Shown here: positions 1 to 7,848 of the stretch, piece by piece
Layout of the letters: every line of letters starts with the position of its first letter
Numbering within the stretch: the first letter of the stretch is position 1
Assembly: GCA_003152795.1 (NCBI GenBank)
Contig: PMBA01000181.1
Location: 4,367-24,777 of the forward strand
From: Acidobacteriaceae bacterium
Lineage (GTDB): Bacteria > Acidobacteriota > Terriglobia > Terriglobales > Acidobacteriaceae
Length of the DNA: 20,411 nt
Direction of reading: 5' to 3'
Program-made: the position numbers and the translations under genes
The notes under the pieces: model-generated
Seen by the model: only the letters and a program-made list of their open reading frames with translations
Database searches by the model: none
Told to the model about the DNA's origin: nothing

Positions 1-665
1 GCTCCCGTGTTCTCGTCTTTGTACAGAACCTTGTCCCAGGTCTTGCCGCCATCGGTGGTCCGGAAAACGCCTCGCTCCGCGTTCGGGCCAAAGGGATGAC
101 CGAGGGCTGCCACAAAAACGATATCGGGATTGCGCGGATGCACGATGACCTTGCCAATGGCACGCGAGTCCTTCAGGCCAACATTCTTCCAGGATTTTCC
201 AGCGTCCACCGATTTCCAGACGCCATCGCCGTGCGAGATGTTTCCGCGAATGCAGGCTTCGCCAGTACCTACATAAACGACGTTGGGATCGGCCACCGCG
301 ACGGCGATACTCCCGATCGAAGGTGCTCCGTCTTTATCAAAGATCGACGACCAGGTGTTAGCGCCGTCGGTTGATTTCCAGACGCCGCCACCGGTCGAAC
401 CGAAGTAGTAGGTGGTTGGGTCGCCGGGAATTCCAGCAGCGGTAAGCGAGCGGCCGCCGCGGAACGGTCCGATGGCGCGGTACTTCATTCCCTTGAATAG
501 CGGGTCGCCTTCGTTCTTGTCATCTTTCTCGTCCTTGGCGGACTGCGCAGAGTCGGCGGGCACGTTTTTTTGCTCGGCATCCAGTTTGCGATTGCGCTCT
601 TTTTGCTGGGAGAAAGTCAGCGTGAGGGAGAACAGGACGAATAATGAAAGCACAGAAGCGCGCAT
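1..665 (-). CDS. Secreted BNR/VPS10-type beta-propeller repeat protein (5' part; runs off the window)
   Basis: About 221 N-terminal residues are visible and the reading frame is open to the window edge. The protein starts with a hydrophobic signal-like segment (RASVLSLFVLFSLTLTFS), then a charged Lys/Asp/Glu-rich linker, then propeller repeats. The linker is followed by FRGGRS, and the repeats carry the BNR/sortilin signatures GGGVWKSTDGANTW, GDGVWKSVDAGKSW and FRTTDGGKTW. Families of this kind (WD40/YVTN/BNR-like, often labelled glycosyl hydrolase or VPS10-like) are large exported proteins; enzymatic activity is usually unproven and none can be inferred here. An in-frame ATG 18 bp further upstream (683) is an alternative start; neither has a strong Shine-Dalgarno sequence, and 665 gives the more typical signal peptide. 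It is divergent from the MerR-like gene at 979. Confidence 0.85.
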   Translation of the reverse strand, partial: MRASVLSLFVLFSLTLTFSQQKERNRKLDAEQKNVPADSAQSAKDEKDDKNEGDPLFKGMKYRAIGPFRGGRSLTAAGIPGDPTTYYFGSTGGGVWKSTDGANTWSSIFDKDGAPSIGSIAVAVADPNVVYVGTGEACIRGNISHGDGVWKSVDAGKSWKNVGLKDSRAIGKVIVHPRNPDIVFVAALGHPFGPNAERGVFRTTDGGKTWDKVLYKDENTG

Positions 666-898
666 GTGAACTTTTTGGATCATGGATTTCAATGGCCCCG
701 GAAGAGAAATTTGTCTCCCGCCATGGTAATGCCAGAAGCACAAAAGGTACAAACGTCGCGGCGACTGAATGCCGGCCGGCTTTTGCCGCGGGAATGCTCA
801 ACCACCAGGCACAGGGACAGACTGTGGAATTCAAAATACAGGCGCCAGGCCGTCATGCGACGACGTACCCGCGTAGTCAACACAGCCAACCACGAAAC

Positions 899-930
899 TT
901 GATTTGATTTCCGTTCCAGCCGCCTAGAAT
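899..930 (+). promoter_or_regulatory. Candidate promoter of the MerR-like gene
   Basis: A good -10 hexamer, TAGAAT (925-930), lies 49 bp before the ATG at 979. Upstream are TTGATT at 904-909 (15-bp spacer) and TTGATT at 899-904 (20-bp spacer). A 19-20 bp spacer is typical of MerR-controlled promoters, so the longer pairing is noteworthy, but the choice between the two is uncertain. Confidence 0.4.
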
Positions 931-964
931 GTCTCAAACATTTCTTCATTTTTCTGTTTGAAAC
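931..964. promoter_or_regulatory. Inverted repeat, probable operator at the MerR-like gene start
   Basis: The left arm GTCTCAAACA (931-940) and the right arm TGTTTGAAAC (955-964) match in 9 of 10 positions around a 14-bp spacer. The repeat begins directly after the candidate -10 and ends 14 bp before the ATG, so a bound dimer would cover the transcription start. This suggests autoregulation by the adjacent regulator; that link is inferred. Confidence 0.5.
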
Positions 965-978
965 AGAACGCACTCAAG

Positions 979-1449
979 ATGCAACGAGAGTTCACATCCA
1001 ACGAGGTGATCGCACTGACTGGAATCACCGCCCGTCAGTTGCAATGGTGGGACGAGCGGGGCATTGTGGCGCCCCGGCGGCAGGGACATCGGCGCATCTA
1101 CAGCTGGGATGAACTGGTCACGGTGGCGGTCATCTGCCAGCTTCGGCGGCGGGGCTTCTCACTGCAGCGGATGCGCAAAGTGATTCGCTTCTTGCAGCAG
1201 GAATTCGGCACCAGCCTGGCCGCTACGGTCAGCGCGTCGTCGGAATATCACCTGCTTAGCGACGGCACTCGTCTCTATCTGCGCACCTCGGCGCAACAGG
1301 TCGTGGATCTGCTGAAGAACGCTCGGCAGCCGATGTTTGACATCTGCCTGAGCGACGAAGTGCGCCGGGTTCAAGCGGAGATTCAAGCACGCAAGAAGAA
1401 TGCGGTTTCGGAGCGGATTCGGCCCTTACGCCGAACCCGAAGAGCATAA
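979..1449 (+). CDS. MerR-family-like transcriptional regulator
   Basis: The product is a 156-aa protein. Residues about 4-70 form a winged helix-turn-helix of the MerR type: FTSNEVIALTGITARQLQWW, then DERGIVAPRRQGHRRIYSWDE and a following helix ending in RMRKVIRFL. The characteristic ARQLxWWDERGIxxP and RxGHRxY pattern is clear. The C-terminal half (YHLLSDGTRLYLRTSAQQVVDLL) is not a recognised effector domain and has no cysteine metal site. It ends in an Arg-rich tail. I chose the ATG at 979; a TTG at 958 would add seven residues but falls inside the inverted repeat. It is probably co-transcribed with the small protein 17 bp downstream. The ligand and targets cannot be read from the sequence. 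Confidence 0.8.
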   Translation: MQREFTSNEVIALTGITARQLQWWDERGIVAPRRQGHRRIYSWDELVTVAVICQLRRRGFSLQRMRKVIRFLQQEFGTSLAATVSASSEYHLLSDGTRLYLRTSAQQVVDLLKNARQPMFDICLSDEVRRVQAEIQARKKNAVSERIRPLRRTRRA

Positions 1450-1466
1450 ACGGAAGGCGGGGAGGC

Positions 1467-1733
1467 ATGATGATCGGTGAATTGAGCATTATCAATGAAT
1501 GGATTCCCGAACAGATGGAGCCTGGCACCGTGTTCGTACTGGAGAATGCGGGCGAAGTGGGAGAGCGCGAAGATCCTTATTGGGCCGTGCTCTCCTGCCC
1601 GTCTTGCGGCACGCTGGGCTTGATTACCCGCAAGCAGATGGCTGGACTGCTGCCGACAATCTGTGGATCATCCGTATGCTCGGCGCAGTTTTTTATTAAG
1701 GACGAGGAGATTACGCCCCGGAAACCCTTCTGA
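1467..1733 (+). CDS. Small four-cysteine (zinc-ribbon-like) hypothetical protein
   Basis: This 88-aa protein follows the MerR-like gene by 17 bp, with a purine-rich GGGGAGG just before it. Two consecutive ATG codons (1467 and 1470) are possible starts; the Shine-Dalgarno distance slightly favours the second. The centre carries CPSCG (a CxxC knuckle) and, about 20 residues later, CGSSVC, an arrangement that could bind one zinc ion. No catalytic motif or membrane segment is seen. I do not recognise a named family. The tight spacing suggests it acts with, or is controlled with, the upstream regulator, but its function is unknown. Confidence 0.65.
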   Translation: MMIGELSIINEWIPEQMEPGTVFVLENAGEVGEREDPYWAVLSCPSCGTLGLITRKQMAGLLPTICGSSVCSAQFFIKDEEITPRKPF

Positions 1734-1775
1734 GCGGTAAGACGTGGCTTAAACCGAACCGGATTACTGGGTTGT

Positions 1776-1799
1776 CCCCTTCCGACCCCCCAAAAGGGG
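1776..1799. repeat. Inverted repeat between convergent genes
   Basis: CCCCTT (1776-1781) and AAGGGG (1794-1799) flank a 12-base loop in the 89-bp gap between two convergent stop codons. No T-run follows on either strand, so it is at best a weak bidirectional terminator. Confidence 0.3.
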
Positions 1800-1822
1800 C
1801 ATGTGGCTTGACGGCATCCGCG

Positions 1823-3016
1823 TTACACGAGCTTCCGCGGATGCCCTATCTGGACGGAAAACTTCACCGGGATTTGCTCGACTATTTCTATGTCAAAACC
1901 TTCCAGCGCGGCTACCCTTCTTGGGTGATTGGTCAGGAGCCGGATTCGTTTCAGGTTCAGATCCGAGAGGATTTGAGCTCCTAATCCGATATCGCGATGG
2001 GTCTTGCGCTCGCTTTCGGGAAGGGACGGCAGACGGCGTTCGCGGTGGAAGGTCAGGAACGACTGCTCTCCGATTTTTTCCGCTGAGAAGCCTTTGGACG
2101 TCTGGTGCAAGTAGATCAAAGCGCCTCGGTCTGATTCGGCGATGATTTTCAGCGAAGCCTCGAGCGTCTGATGGCAGTCGCAGCCGGTGGCGCCGAACAC
2201 GTCGCCCAGCAGGCAGTGGGCGTGCATGCGGACCAGGACCGGTTCGGACGAATCGCTGCTGTCGCCACGCCCGATGTCGCCGCGAAGAAGCGCCATGTGG
2301 GACCCGCCACCGTCGACTTCACTTTCGTAGGCGATCAGGCGGAATTCTCCGTGCCTGGTTTCGACCATCGCCTCGCCTACGCGGTGGACATAGCGCTCAT
2401 GCTGCATGCGGTAGCGGATCAACTCGGCGACCGTGAGCATCTTCAATTTATGGGTGCGGCAGAACCCGATCAGGTCGGGGACGCGAGCCATCGTACCGTC
2501 GTCCTTCATGATTTCGCAGATGATGCCGGCGGGGATCATGCCGGCGAGGCGAGCCAGATCGACGGAAGCTTCGGTCTGGCCAGCGCGGACCAGAACTCCA
2601 CCTTTGCGGGCGCGGAGCGGAAACATGTGACCGGGCCGGGCTAAATCCGATGGCCTCGACGCGGGATCGATGGCTACTTGAATGGTGCGAGCCCGATCGT
2701 GCGCTGAGATTCCCGTGGTCACGCCGTCGCGCGCGTCGATGGCCTCACAAAAAGCCGTGCCGTACTGGGATGTGTTCTCGCTGGTCATGGGACCGATGCG
2801 CAGGTGGTCGAGGCGCTCTTCGGTCATGGCCAGGCAGACCAGGCCGCGGCCGTGCATGGCCATGAAGTTGATGGCTTCGGGAGTAACTTTTTCGGCGGCC
2901 AGGGTGAGATCACCTTCGTTTTCGCGATCTTCGTCGTCGATGACGACGATCATGCGGCCAGCGCGGATCTCTTCGATGGCGGTGGGCACGTCGGTAAAGG
3001 GGGAGTTAGGAGTCAT
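1823..3016 (-). CDS. ribBA: RibBA-type bifunctional riboflavin protein with divergent catalytic motifs
   Basis: The product is 397 aa. Residues about 1-205 form a 3,4-dihydroxy-2-butanone 4-phosphate synthase domain: [11 protein letters not shown] (27-37), [12 protein letters not shown] (97-108) and [10 protein letters not shown] (127-136). Residues about 215-397 resemble GTP cyclohydrolase II and keep the three zinc cysteines (268, 279 and 281, in [15 protein letters not shown]). Two departures are visible. The metal-binding histidine of the RibB GHTEA motif is Gln147 (AGQTEA), and the cyclohydrolase QEGRxIGL motif reads QTSKGFSA (305-312), with the following catalytic tyrosine and aspartate also not conserved. 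The arginine before RD is kept (HRD, 340-342). This resembles RibBX-type proteins whose RibA half is not a cyclohydrolase. The ATG at 3016 has a nearby AGG; a TTG at 3070 gives an unlikely extension. The gene lies downstream of the DUF4126 gene on the same strand. Confidence 0.88.
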   Translation of the reverse strand: MTPNSPFTDVPTAIEEIRAGRMIVVIDDEDRENEGDLTLAAEKVTPEAINFMAMHGRGLVCLAMTEERLDHLRIGPMTSENTSQYGTAFCEAIDARDGVTTGISAHDRARTIQVAIDPASRPSDLARPGHMFPLRARKGGVLVRAGQTEASVDLARLAGMIPAGIICEIMKDDGTMARVPDLIGFCRTHKLKMLTVAELIRYRMQHERYVHRVGEAMVETRHGEFRLIAYESEVDGGGSHMALLRGDIGRGDSSDSSEPVLVRMHAHCLLGDVFGATGCDCHQTLEASLKIIAESDRGALIYLHQTSKGFSAEKIGEQSFLTFHRERRLPSLPESERKTHRDIGLGAQILSDLNLKRIRLLTNHPRRVAALEGFDIEIVEQIPVKFSVQIGHPRKLV

Positions 3017-3092
3017 AAGGACCTGCGTAAGCAAGAAATCCGACCTCCGCGGCTCAAGCGCCGCGTTCAAAACAGCGCGCGACGCAATTATC

Positions 3093-3110
3093 GCAGCGCC
3101 GAAGGGCTGC
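3093..3110 (-). other. Short hairpin between the DUF4126 gene and ribBA
   Basis: GCAGC...GCTGC arms enclose an imperfect inner stem in the 112-bp gap. No U-run follows. It may mark an RNA processing or weak termination point; there is no sign of an FMN riboswitch here. Confidence 0.25.
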
Positions 3111-3128
3111 TCCCCCGGAATCGGAACC

Positions 3129-3779
3129 TCAGGCGGCGTTCAATTCGCGGCCCTTCCGTGGCGGCAGCTCGTTCTCGGGGCCGCAAAATAGACCCTTCAG
3201 AGCCCGCGACATCGCTCGGAATACCCATCGCAAAACGACCACGATCACGACCAGAAACACAGCGACGATCGACGCCGCCGCAATTGGGTGTTGCGTCGCA
3301 AGCCAGGTCAGGAATACAGCCAGGGTGTCTTCTCCGGCGCTCAGCGCGAAATTCGACAGGGGCTCAGGGGAGGGGGTGACCGCTACACGAGCGGCGGTCT
3401 TGCCTCCGTGGGCGGCGAGGGCGATCGCGCCGCCGGCCAGTGCCGCGAGCAACTGTTTCTCTGGCGAAAGCTGGGAGGTGGCGCCGTAGGCCATCAGGGC
3501 CGCCACCGGGATTCGAACAAAGGTGTGCAGGGCATTCCAGAACAAATCGAAAGCGGGAATCTTGTCGGCGAAAAACTCGATGGCGAAAAGAACGCCAGCG
3601 GCAGCAATCACCCACCAACTGGAAAGCAGATGCAGCCCGGAAGGCAAGTCGAGCAGGCCGGCGTGGGTCAGGAGCCCGAGTGTGGCGACGGTGGCGTAGA
3701 CGTTGAGGCCCGCCGCGAAGCTCACCGCGACGATGAGACCTACAAGCTCAGAGCCGCCAAATTTCACGCCTGCCAGCAT
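3129..3779 (-). CDS. DUF4126 family integral membrane protein
   Basis: This 216-aa protein is strongly hydrophobic, with about four to five membrane segments at roughly residues 10-38 ([17 protein letters not shown]), 54-72, 90-100, 107-125 and 160-190. The segment [16 protein letters not shown] and the later phrase [20 protein letters not shown] are typical of DUF4126 proteins. It ends in a basic cytoplasmic tail. The family has no established function. The ATG at 3779 follows a GGGGAGG about 12 bases upstream. A TATACT hexamer lies about 27 bp before the start and could serve as its -10, but no good -35 is seen. It is followed 112 bp later by ribBA on the same strand; a functional link is not evident. 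Confidence 0.8.
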   Translation of the reverse strand: MLAGVKFGGSELVGLIVAVSFAAGLNVYATVATLGLLTHAGLLDLPSGLHLLSSWWVIAAAGVLFAIEFFADKIPAFDLFWNALHTFVRIPVAALMAYGATSQLSPEKQLLAALAGGAIALAAHGGKTAARVAVTPSPEPLSNFALSAGEDTLAVFLTWLATQHPIAAASIVAVFLVVIVVVLRWVFRAMSRALKGLFCGPENELPPRKGRELNAA

Positions 3780-3821
3780 ATACGAGCCCGACCTCCCCGC
3801 CGATGGAGTATAAACCGATAG

Positions 3822-3856
3822 CGTATAAAACAGGAAAGGGCCGCCAGCGGCGACCC
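3822..3856 (-). terminator. Rho-independent terminator of the 75-aa gene
   Basis: Read on the minus strand, GGGTCGCC-GCT-GGCGGCCC forms an 8-bp stem with one mismatch and a three-base loop (3838-3856). It is followed by a U-rich stretch, TTTCCTGTTTT. It lies 25 bp past the stop codon of the gene at 3882-4109. Confidence 0.6.
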
Positions 3857-3881
3857 TCCCAGTAAGCCCGATTCCCTGCGA

Positions 3882-4109
3882 TTACAGGGTCGATTCAATT
3901 TCAAAGCCCCAGGCTTCGAGCAACGGCTCGGGGATGTACTTGGAATTCTTGTTGCGTCGCGCCCACTCCCGCAGCCGTGTCGACCGCAAATACTGGTCGG
4001 GGGAGAGTTTGTACTCGTGCACGACCTGCTCGAATTCGGTGACTGTGGGAATCACCGGGCCGATGGGCTCCGGTTTTCCCCAGTTGGGGTTTCCGCGTCG
4101 CTTAGCCAT
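3882..4109 (-). CDS. Small conserved-type hypothetical protein, 75 aa
   Basis: This short basic protein begins MAKRRGNPNWGKPEP and ends in PEPLLEAWGFEIES. It contains an RLREWARRNKNSKYIPEPLL segment that suggests a compact helical, possibly nucleic-acid-binding, fold. From memory, similar short proteins starting with a KRRGNPNWGKP block recur in Acidobacteriota, but I cannot verify this without a search. Support for a real gene comes from the GAGGG ribosome site 11 bases before the ATG, the terminator right after the stop, and a balanced amino-acid composition. It lies between the DUF4126 gene and a long non-coding stretch. There is no basis for a functional call. Confidence 0.7.
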   Translation of the reverse strand: MAKRRGNPNWGKPEPIGPVIPTVTEFEQVVHEYKLSPDQYLRSTRLREWARRNKNSKYIPEPLLEAWGFEIESTL

Positions 4110-4294
4110 GAAAAATATACCCTCTTTCGGGATAAGGACTTCTTCTGTTAAGTCGCTATCTGGTTTGATTCCAAGAAGCGCCGTGGGGATTCACCTGAAA
4201 ATAATAAGGAAACACGACCACTGAACCAAGCCCCTCGGAACCCCGTGGAAGCTATTGATAATAATAGGTTTCCCTATGTAAGTCAATAGAAAAG

Positions 4295-4327
4295 TTGACA
4301 CTTTTTGGCCTAAGGGGATATCCCCTT
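4295..4327 (+). promoter_or_regulatory. Consensus -35 next to a perfect 16-bp palindrome
   Basis: TTGACA (4295-4300) is a perfect -35. The region where the -10 would fall is occupied by AAGGGGATATCCCCTT (4312-4327), a perfect palindrome with only a weak -10 inside it (GATATC or TATCCC). This is the layout of a repressed or activator-dependent promoter reading towards 4608; the binding protein is unknown. Confidence 0.4.
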
Positions 4328-4490
4328 TGTGTACAGCCACTTGCAGTTCAGCGAGCAGACGGGTGTGAGGCCGTCGAGCCCGGGGACGAGCCTGGTGAAC
4401 CGGCGTCTCCGCCGATAACAGTGCCAAGACATCGTGTCGAGGGGTACGAGGCAGTAGGTGACCGGAGTAACCGGAAGGCCCTGCAGAGCG

Positions 4491-4519
4491 TTGACCACGG
4501 AGTCTCATAGACTTAGAGT
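4491..4519 (+). promoter_or_regulatory. Candidate sigma-70-type promoter of the receiver-PilZ gene
   Basis: TTGACC (4491-4496), a 17-bp spacer and TAGAGT (4514-4519) match the housekeeping consensus at 5/6 and 4/6 positions. Transcription would start near 4526, leaving an untranslated leader of about 80 nt before the ATG at 4608. Confidence 0.5.
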
Positions 4520-4549
4520 GCAAAACAGGGATTGAATTCCGCCCAAACA

Positions 4550-4564
4550 GGAGATGGGATCTCC
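4550..4564 (+). other. Leader hairpin upstream of the receiver-PilZ gene
   Basis: GGAGAT-GGG-ATCTCC is a perfect 6-bp stem with a three-base loop, 43 bp before the ATG. Its left arm resembles a ribosome-binding sequence but is too far from the start to act as one directly. Any role is speculative. Confidence 0.35.
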
Positions 4565-4607
4565 CCCAACCAAGAGCACTTAAAGGCACTGAAACGGGAT
4601 CGGAAAC

Positions 4608-5771
4608 ATGAACTTAAAGTCTCTACTGCTGAGTTCGGATGAAAGGACGGTGCGCGTCCTGCGCCGGGTCCTGAGCGACCTGGAAATTGACGTCGAACAT
4701 TGCTCGAGCGCGGACGAAGCCATCCGGCAAATAACCCGTCAGCGTTTCGAAGCGATCATTGTGGACGGCACCAATGCGGAGGAAACCAGCAGTGTGTTCC
4801 GAGGCGCCAAAGCCGCTCCGGTTAACAAGCGAGCGTTGGGGATCGTGCTGGTGGAATCTGACGTTGGGCTGAAGGGCGGTTTCGAAATGGGAGCTCATTT
4901 CGTGCTCCACAAACCGCTGGCGGTAGAGCGCGCCAAAGCGAGCTTTCGAGCGGTGCGGGCGCTGATGAAGCGGGAACGGCGACTGCAGATGCGCGTCGCG
5001 GTGGAAATTCCTGTCGAGTGCTTTGGGTCGGGCCGCTACAAAGCCAGGACCATCGATCTCTGCGAAGGAGGCATGGCGATTCAGTTCATCGGCCGCGCCG
5101 CGAAAGAAAACGTGCTGCGCTTCTCGCTCGATTTGCCGGGCATGGACGGGAAACTGGAACTCCATGGCGAACTGGCGTGGGAAGGCAACGGCGATCATGC
5201 CGGTGTGCGCTTCAAGGACGCCACGGACGAGGACCGCAGCATTCTCCGGCAGTGGCTCAACAACCAGCTTCCGGAACCCGAGCGGGACGACCCACCCGTG
5301 CTTTGCCGGCTCACCGACCTCAGCTCCGGCGGCTGCTATCTCACCACAAATTCACCCTTCCCGAGAGGCACGCGCGTCATTCTTTCGATCAAGACCGGCG
5401 ATCTTGAAGTCCGCGCCGGAGGGGCCGTGTTGGTCGCGCATCCGGAATTCGGAATGGGTATTCAGTTCCTGCGCGCAACGAGCCAGCAACGCGATCAGGC
5501 GCAACGGATGACTGCGGCTCTGCGCGCCGATAAGTCTCACGAGGTTCAGGTCGAACCCGACGGGCTGGAAACGTCACTGCCGGGCGATGGCGTGGAGATG
5601 TTCCAGTCTTCCGAAGGCGAAGGTTCCGCCAGCGAGCATTCCGCGGCCGAAATCGCCCCAACCGACGACGCGCTTGTCGATCTGTTCCGGAATCAGTTTC
5701 AAGTGCCGGTCGAAACCTTCATGCAGCAGATCAAGAAGCAGCGCCATTCTGTTGCAGCGCACTCGCGCTGA
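4608..5771 (+). CDS. Receiver-like domain plus two PilZ domains
   Basis: The product is 387 aa with no membrane segment. Residues 1-115 are receiver-like: Asp53 (AIIVDG) and Lys102 (LHKP) are at the phosphoacceptor and lysine positions, but the usual acidic pair is Ser-Asp (SSDE, 9-12), so phosphorylation is uncertain. Residues about 120-220 form a first PilZ domain with the c-di-GMP signature Arg125-xxx-Arg129 and DLCEGG (150-155). Residues about 228-300 form a second PilZ-like domain with DLSSGG (237-242) but no preceding RxxxR, so it probably does not bind c-di-GMP in the usual way. A low-complexity acidic linker and a short C-terminal amphipathic segment follow. It is convergent with acs (8-bp gap). 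It likely reads out c-di-GMP to an unknown partner, possibly a surface-motility or secretion system. Confidence 0.85.
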   Translation: MNLKSLLLSSDERTVRVLRRVLSDLEIDVEHCSSADEAIRQITRQRFEAIIVDGTNAEETSSVFRGAKAAPVNKRALGIVLVESDVGLKGGFEMGAHFVLHKPLAVERAKASFRAVRALMKRERRLQMRVAVEIPVECFGSGRYKARTIDLCEGGMAIQFIGRAAKENVLRFSLDLPGMDGKLELHGELAWEGNGDHAGVRFKDATDEDRSILRQWLNNQLPEPERDDPPVLCRLTDLSSGGCYLTTNSPFPRGTRVILSIKTGDLEVRAGGAVLVAHPEFGMGIQFLRATSQQRDQAQRMTAALRADKSHEVQVEPDGLETSLPGDGVEMFQSSEGEGSASEHSAAEIAPTDDALVDLFRNQFQVPVETFMQQIKKQRHSVAAHSR

Positions 5772-5779
5772 CGGCAGCG

Positions 5780-7750
5780 CTAGACTTCGTCCTGCTCCTT
5801 CAGTTTCGCGATGACCCCGAAATCCTCCAGGGTGGTGGTATCGCCCTTCACTTCCCCGCTGCTGGCCAACTCTCGCAGCAACCGGCGCATGATCTTCCCG
5901 CTGCGCGTCTTCGGAAGGGTGTCAGTAAAACGGATCTCATCAGGCTTGGCTAGCGATCCGATCTCTTTCGCCACCCATTTTTTCAGTTCTTCCTTCAGAG
6001 CCTCGGTCGGCGCAACTCCTTGTTCCAGCGTCACGAAGGCGGAAATAGCCTGGCCCTTGATTTCATCCGGGCGGCCCACCACCGCTGCTTCGGCAACTTT
6101 CTCGTGCGCCACCAGCGCCGACTCCACCTCCATCGTGCTCAGGCGGTGGCCGGATACGTTCAGAACGTCGTCCACGCGGCCCATGATCCAGAAATAGCCG
6201 TCCTTATCCCTGCGCGCACCGTCCCCGGTGAAGTAGGTGCCGCCGGGAATCTGCGACCAGTACTGGGACACGTAACGATCGGGGTCGCCATAAATTGTCC
6301 GCAGCATGGCGGGCCAAGGCTGTCGAATGACGAGATAACCACCCGAACCCAGGGGCACGGGCTTGCCCTCCATCGTCACTATCTCCGCTACAACTCCGAA
6401 GAACGGGCGCGTCGCCGAACCGGGCTTGGTCGCAATCGCGCCGGGAATCGGGGTGATCATGATCGAGCCGGTTTCGGTCTGCCACCAGGTATCCACGATC
6501 GGGCAGCGGTTGTGGCCGATGACCTCGCGATACCACATCCAGGCCTCGGGATTAATGGGCTCGCCGACCGTGCCCAGCAGACGGAGGCTGTCCATCTTGT
6601 GCTTTTTCGGCCACTCATCGCCCCACTTGGCAAAGGTGCGGATCGCCGTCGGCGCCGTGTAGAAGATGTTCACCTGGTGCCGGTCAATGATGGACCAGAA
6701 GCGATCGGGCTCAGGGCAATTCGGCGCCCCTTCATACATGAGACTGGTGGCGCCGCACTGCAGTGGTCCATAAACGATGTAGCTGTGGCCGGTAACCCAA
6801 CCGATATCAGCGGTACACCAGTAGGTGTCTTCTTCGCGCAGGTCAAAAACATATTTCGTCGAGAGATAGGTGCCGACCGAGTAACCGCCCGTGGTGTGCA
6901 CAATACCCTTGGGCTTACCTGTGGTGCCCGAGGTGTAGAGAATATACAAGGGGTGTTCGGCATCGAGCGGTTCCGCCGGGCAGTCGTCGGACGCCTTCGC
7001 CATCAACTCGTGCCACCAGTAATCGCGGCCCGCCGTGGTGTTGATCGCGGTTCCGGTGCGCTTGTAGATCACGACATGCTTCACTGATGGACAGGACTTC
7101 AGCGCCTCTTCGACCACCGGAAAGAGCTTCACCTCGGCGCCCCGGCGATACGATCCGTCCTGCGTGATGACCGCGACGGCGTGAGAATCGTGAATGCGAT
7201 CGACCAGCGCGTTGGCCGAGAATCCGCCAAATACGATGGAATGCGGCGCTCCGATGCGGGCGCAGGCCAGCATGGCAATCGGCAGCTCCGGCGTCATGCC
7301 CATGTAAATGGCGACGCGGTCGCCTTTGCGGACACCAAGATCCTTGAGCACATTGGCAAATTTCTGGACTTCTTTCCAGAGTTGCTGGTAGGTATAGGTG
7401 CGAACTTCGCCGGGCTCGCTTTCCCAAATGAGCGCCGCTTTGTTCTTGCGCGCGGTCTGCACGTGGCGATCCAGGCAGTTATAGGAAAGATTGATCTGTC
7501 CGCCCACAAACCACTTGGCCCAGGGTTGCTTCCACTCCAGAACCTTGTCCCACTTCTTGAACCAGTGCAGTTCTTCGGCGGCGCGGCCCCAGAATTTTTC
7601 CGGCTGCTCCACCGACTCTTTGTAGAGAGCTTCATATTCGGCGAAGCTCTTGATCTGCGCCTTCTGGGAAAACTCCGCGGAGGGTTCAAAACTACGCTGC
7701 TCGTCAAGAATCGAATCGATGTTTACCTGCGTCGGGGCAAGTTCGGCCAT
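5780..7750 (-). CDS. acs: Acetyl-CoA synthetase (AMP-forming)
   Basis: The product is 656 aa, the normal length for Acs. It activates acetate to acetyl-adenylate with ATP and transfers the acetyl group to CoA, in the cytoplasm. It opens with the N-terminal ACS block ([21 protein letters not shown]). The AMP-binding P-loop-like signature [11 protein letters not shown] is at 272-282, DTWWQTETG comes later, and [22 protein letters not shown] marks the hinge to the C-terminal domain. LPKTRSGK ends at Lys619, the catalytic lysine of the adenylation step and the site acetylated by Pat/AcuA-type enzymes in other bacteria. The ATG at 7750 has GAGGT six bases upstream. It follows the GNAT gene by 98 bp on the same strand. 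Confidence 0.97.
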   Translation of the reverse strand: MAELAPTQVNIDSILDEQRSFEPSAEFSQKAQIKSFAEYEALYKESVEQPEKFWGRAAEELHWFKKWDKVLEWKQPWAKWFVGGQINLSYNCLDRHVQTARKNKAALIWESEPGEVRTYTYQQLWKEVQKFANVLKDLGVRKGDRVAIYMGMTPELPIAMLACARIGAPHSIVFGGFSANALVDRIHDSHAVAVITQDGSYRRGAEVKLFPVVEEALKSCPSVKHVVIYKRTGTAINTTAGRDYWWHELMAKASDDCPAEPLDAEHPLYILYTSGTTGKPKGIVHTTGGYSVGTYLSTKYVFDLREEDTYWCTADIGWVTGHSYIVYGPLQCGATSLMYEGAPNCPEPDRFWSIIDRHQVNIFYTAPTAIRTFAKWGDEWPKKHKMDSLRLLGTVGEPINPEAWMWYREVIGHNRCPIVDTWWQTETGSIMITPIPGAIATKPGSATRPFFGVVAEIVTMEGKPVPLGSGGYLVIRQPWPAMLRTIYGDPDRYVSQYWSQIPGGTYFTGDGARRDKDGYFWIMGRVDDVLNVSGHRLSTMEVESALVAHEKVAEAAVVGRPDEIKGQAISAFVTLEQGVAPTEALKEELKKWVAKEIGSLAKPDEIRFTDTLPKTRSGKIMRRLLRELASSGEVKGDTTTLEDFGVIAKLKEQDEV

Positions 7751-7848
7751 TGTTGACCTCGGAATGGGTATGATTAGTCGCCGTCCCCGGCATGAACCGA
7801 GAACCGGACATTCTACCTCGCAGGCTGGCTATCTTTATCTATATATTT

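Larger units (their letters stand above)
666..978. other. Divergent intergenic region (313 bp)
   Basis: This stretch separates the outward-reading propeller gene (minus) and the MerR-like gene (plus). Short open frames on both strands lack Shine-Dalgarno sites and family-like composition, so I see no gene. The right end carries a promoter-like hexamer and a strong inverted repeat, described separately; nothing else stands out. Confidence 0.6.
4110..4607. other. Long intergenic region with structured elements (498 bp)
   Basis: The left half (4110-4300) is markedly AT-richer than its surroundings, with AATAATA runs. The right half is GC-rich and holds a perfect 16-bp palindrome (4312-4327), a series of short perfect hairpins (for example CGGCG-TCTC-CGCCG at 4401-4414 and CCGG-AGTAA-CCGG at 4463-4475), a promoter (4491-4519) and a leader hairpin (4550-4564). 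Overlapping short frames occur on both strands from 4295 to 4510 and none is convincing as a gene. The region could encode a small RNA or a regulated leader of the gene at 4608. Confidence 0.5.

Noticed and set aside
520..834. Minus-strand frame overlapping the propeller-protein start
   Set aside because: It is in a different frame from the clear BNR-repeat protein, has no ribosome site and no family-like sequence.
1772..1984. Short plus-strand frames at the 3' end of ribBA
   Set aside because: They overlap the RibBA C-terminus antisense and have no supporting features.
2171..2644. Long plus-strand open frame opposite ribBA
   Set aside because: It is the antisense shadow of a clear RibBA coding sequence, as are other frames opposite acs (6020-7087), cheA (10997-12169) and cheR (15461-16327); GC-rich codon bias keeps such frames open.
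3017..3128. FMN riboswitch upstream of ribBA
   Set aside because: The gap is only 112 bp and shows none of the conserved RFN-element segments; only one imperfect hairpin is present.
4310..4498. A 62-codon minus-strand open frame (GTG start), with overlapping frames at 4295-4510 (plus) and 4191-4589 (minus)
   Set aside because: No Shine-Dalgarno sequence, no recognisable family, and three mutually overlapping frames of similar quality. The minus-strand 62-aa frame is the best of them and is not excluded, but I cannot support it as a gene.
4300..4600. Cyclic-di-GMP riboswitch upstream of the PilZ-domain gene
   Set aside because: I do not see the conserved GEMM core or its tetraloop-receptor arrangement. 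The hairpins are short and of no known class; 6S, tmRNA and RNase P RNA were also considered and not matched.
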